Shown one piece after another: positions 4,992 to 6,691 of a DNA stretch of 6,691 nucleotides. Made by a program: the position numbers and the translations under genes. The notes below the pieces were generated by a model. It had not been told where the DNA came from. It was given only the letters and a program-made list of their open reading frames with translations, and searched no databases. How positions within the stretch are numbered: the first letter of the stretch is position 1; each line of letters starts with the position of its first letter. The stretch is from positions 1 to 6,691 of the forward strand of contig JASLAV010000689.1 in NCBI GenBank assembly GCA_030146905.1. Reading direction: 5' to 3'. The stretch comes from Lentzea sp. (lineage in GTDB: Bacteria; Actinomycetota; Actinomycetes; Mycobacteriales; Pseudonocardiaceae).

Positions 4992-6512
4992 TCAGCGTTG
5001 CAGCGTCAGCAGGCCCGGGCGGTACGGCAGCTTGCCGTAGTCGCCGCCGGAGTTGGGGTCGCGCCCCTGGTAGAGCAGCTGCAGGTTGCAGGGGTCGATG
5101 GTCTTGGTCTGGTCGGGGTTGGAGCGGATCAGGTCGCCGTGGCTGATGTCGTTGGTCCACGTCGCGCCGCTGTTCGCCTTGCCGGCGAACGGGTTGCTCT
5201 CGGTGGCGGCCTGCGGCGTCCACGACCCGTTCAGGCTGCTGGACGTGAACGAGCGGAAGTAGCGCCCGTTGGCACCCATGGCCTCGACGATCATGAGGTA
5301 CTGGTTCTGACCCTGGACCTTGTAGACCTCGACGCCCTCGAACAGGTTCGCCTGCGTGTCGCTCATGATCTGGGTCCAGGACGAGCCGAAGCTGCCGGGG
5401 AAGTTCCCGATGGGCATGCTGGCCCGGTAGATCTTGCCGTTGTCCCCGGCGAAGAACAGGTACATGTTCGTGCCGTCGGCGATGAGCGTCTGGTCGATCG
5501 GGCCGGTGCCGGAGTTGGGGATGCTGCCGGTGAACAGCGTCTGCGCCGCCGACCAGCCGTTGGCGTTGGTCGGGTCGTTCGACGTCCGGTAGCTGAAGGC
5601 GGTCGGACCCCACTGGTAGGCCAGCACCCAGATGTTCTTCGGCGCGAAGTAGAACAGCGTGGAGGCGACGGCGCCGGGGTTCATCCCGTTCTGGCTGGCG
5701 GAGGCCATGTCCGACCAGTTGGTGAAGGTCCCGAAGTTCATCGAGCCCCAGGTCGTCCCCGTGTCGTGCGTCGTCGCGTAGACGAGGTGCTTGCCGTTGT
5801 GCATGACGTGGGTGAAGTCCTTGAGCGAGACCCATCCCTGCTTCGGCTGCGCCAGCGGACCGGTCGACGACCAGCGGTAGGTCGACGGGAGCGAGCACGA
5901 GCCGGGCGTCGTGGTCGTCGTGGTCGTCGGGCCGGTCCCGCCGACGGGGACGAGCTGCCACTGCTGGTTGGTGCCGCCCCAGTCGCTGTACTGCACGACG
6001 TTGCCGCCGTCCGCGGTGGAACCGCCCTGGACCTCGACGGCCTTGCCGCTGTTGCGGTTGACCAGTCGCACGTGGCCGCCGTCGGAGTCGGCGAGGCGGA
6101 ACTGCTGGTTGGTGCCGTTGCTGTCCGCCCACTGCACGATGTTGCCGCCGTCGGCGGTGGAGAAGTTGTGGACGTCGAGGACCTTGCCCGACAGCCGTGA
6201 CTTCAGCCGGTAGTAGCCGCCGCCGGAGTCGACGAACTGCCACTGCTGCTGGTTGCCGTCGTTGCGGGTCCACTGGGTGATGCGGGCGCCGTCGTTCGTG
6301 GCGAGGTTGTAGACGTCCAGCGCCTTGCCGCTGTTGCGGTTGACCAGGACGTACCAGGCGGTGGTGTCGACGGTCGCCGCCGACACGGGTGTCGCGCTGA
6401 AAGCCGCCACCAGGCCGCCGAGCAGCACGGCGACGACGGCGGTGACACCGGCCACGCGGCGCTTGCGGGCTCGTTGGACGGCAGTGGGCGGGTGATGGCC
6501 TGATCCAGCCAC
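4992..6512 (-). CDS. Secreted GH62 alpha-L-arabinofuranosidase with N-terminal ricin-type (CBM13) lectin
   Basis: The product is 506 residues. Residues 1-45 form a signal peptide: a basic RARKRR segment, a hydrophobic core [18 protein letters not shown], and likely cleavage after VSA (43-45). Residues about 52-188 are a three-lobed ricin B-type lectin with SGKxLDV/VEV lobes and QxW-type ends QQW, QQF and QQW. A Pro/Thr linker of seven threonines (196-202) leads to a GH62 domain (about 206-506). Its likely catalytic residues are Asp232 (base, SLKDFTHV), Asp340 (GPIDQT) and Glu392 (acid, LFEGVEVYK); the 160-residue spacing of base and acid fits GH62 enzymes. Cys206 and Cys475, the only cysteines, may form a disulfide. 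GH62 enzymes release arabinofuranose from arabinoxylan or arabinan by inversion. The GTG start was chosen because GAGGAG lies 7 nt upstream and it gives a standard signal peptide; in-frame upstream starts at 6581 and 6620 lack both. Confidence 0.93.
   Translation of the reverse strand: MAGSGHHPPTAVQRARKRRVAGVTAVVAVLLGGLVAAFSATPVSAATVDTTAWYVLVNRNSGKALDVYNLATNDGARITQWTRNDGNQQQWQFVDSGGGYYRLKSRLSGKVLDVHNFSTADGGNIVQWADSNGTNQQFRLADSDGGHVRLVNRNSGKAVEVQGGSTADGGNVVQYSDWGGTNQQWQLVPVGGTGPTTTTTTTPGSCSLPSTYRWSSTGPLAQPKQGWVSLKDFTHVMHNGKHLVYATTHDTGTTWGSMNFGTFTNWSDMASASQNGMNPGAVASTLFYFAPKNIWVLAYQWGPTAFSYRTSNDPTNANGWSAAQTLFTGSIPNSGTGPIDQTLIADGTNMYLFFAGDNGKIYRASMPIGNFPGSFGSSWTQIMSDTQANLFEGVEVYKVQGQNQYLMIVEAMGANGRYFRSFTSSSLNGSWTPQAATESNPFAGKANSGATWTNDISHGDLIRSNPDQTKTIDPCNLQLLYQGRDPNSGGDYGKLPYRPGLLTLQR
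6040..6065. repeat. 26-bp direct repeat, copy 1 (third lectin lobe)
   Basis: These 26 bases are identical to 6322-6347. Both encode LVNRNSGKA, here in the third (gamma) lobe of the ricin-type lectin. Nucleotide identity including wobble positions points to internal duplication or recent homogenisation rather than protein-level convergence. Confidence 0.85.
6322..6347. repeat. 26-bp direct repeat, copy 2 (first lectin lobe)
   Basis: This is the second copy of the repeat at 6040-6065, encoding LVNRNSGKA in the first (alpha) lobe of the lectin domain. The middle lobe carries the diverged version [10 protein letters not shown]. Confidence 0.85.
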
Positions 6513-6691
6513 GGGCGTGCTCCTCTTCGTCGAGGTGGGGTGAGCTGCACAGGGCGACGTCCGAATGACCGCTTGCGCCATAGCGGCCCATCGCGCGCCC
6601 TTTGAACCAACAGCGTTCATGTCAGCGTCTTCCACTGAACTGTGCGCGATGATCTCCGCGTGGTCAAGACGCAACAAGACTGTTTCCCACG
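6513..6691 (-). promoter_or_regulatory. Upstream region of the GH62 gene
   Basis: These 179 bp run from the GH62 start to the window edge and show no convincing gene. A weak promoter is possible on the minus strand: TTGACC (6667-6662), a 17-bp spacer, then CACAGT (6644-6639). Downstream of it, TGAAC-n7-GTTCA (6603-6619) is a short inverted repeat placed where a repressor of a carbohydrate-utilisation gene could bind. Both elements are weak; the leader between them and the start would be about 120 nt. Confidence 0.3.
6520..6525 (-). promoter_or_regulatory. Ribosome binding site deciding the GH62 start
   Basis: GAGGAG on the minus strand sits 7 nt upstream of the GTG at 6512. It favours that start over ATG codons further upstream in the same frame, which would add 23-36 or more residues ahead of the signal peptide. 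Confidence 0.75.

Noticed and set aside
5902..5931. Short tandem repeat of GTCGTG-like units.
   Set aside because: It is explained by the codons of the seven-threonine linker in the GH62 protein, not by a separate repeat element.
4998..6200. A 400-codon open frame on the plus strand opposite the arabinofuranosidase.
   Set aside because: It is Val/Gly/Arg-rich with no recognisable domain, and arises from GC-rich codon bias on the antisense strand of a clear GH62 gene.
4984..6591. A 535-codon minus-strand frame overlapping the GH62 gene in another phase.
   Set aside because: Its translation is dominated by Arg, His and Gln with no domain. The phase used for the GH62 gene gives full lectin and catalytic motifs.

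Overview
The window is GC-rich, tightly packed DNA with GTG starts, short or overlapping gene junctions and strong third-position G/C. This is typical of a high-GC actinomycete. A secreted GH62 arabinofuranosidase with an N-terminal ricin-type lectin, together with a small type III polyketide cluster, suggests a saprophytic filamentous actinobacterium. A Pseudonocardiales- or Streptomyces-like host is an inference; nothing here fixes the genus.

Layout. (1) Positions 1-622: a divergent pair, a DUF1330-like small protein on the minus strand (cut by the left edge) and an ArsR-type repressor on the plus strand. The short gap between them carries two near-identical palindromes that overlap the apparent promoter elements of both genes. 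(2) Positions 755-1198: a four-helix DUF4383 membrane protein. (3) Positions 1200-4933: a compact biosynthetic locus. A UbiA-type membrane prenyltransferase on the minus strand is divergent from, and overlaps the 5' end of, a tight plus-strand run. That run is a UbiG-like methyltransferase, an acyl-CoA-dehydrogenase-fold flavoprotein and a type III polyketide synthase. (4) Positions 4932-4968: a strong hairpin that closes the cluster and separates it from the convergent next gene. (5) Positions 4992-6512: the secreted CBM13-GH62 arabinofuranosidase on the minus strand, with its leader filling the right end of the window.

How the genes may work together. The type III PKS would make an aromatic or pyrone polyketide from an acyl-CoA starter and malonyl-CoA. 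The methyltransferase, the flavoprotein and the UbiA protein would then methylate, oxidise or desaturate, and prenylate it, giving a small methylated, possibly prenylated phenolic or quinone. The flavoprotein has proline where many acyl-CoA dehydrogenases have the catalytic glutamate, so it may be a hydroxylase or another noncanonical flavin enzyme. The PKS carries a rare TTA leucine codon four codons after its catalytic cysteine, which would make its translation depend on a bldA-type tRNA. The ArsR/DUF1330 pair, the DUF4383 gene and the arabinofuranosidase show no evident functional link to the cluster. No RNA genes, mobile elements or CRISPR arrays were seen.
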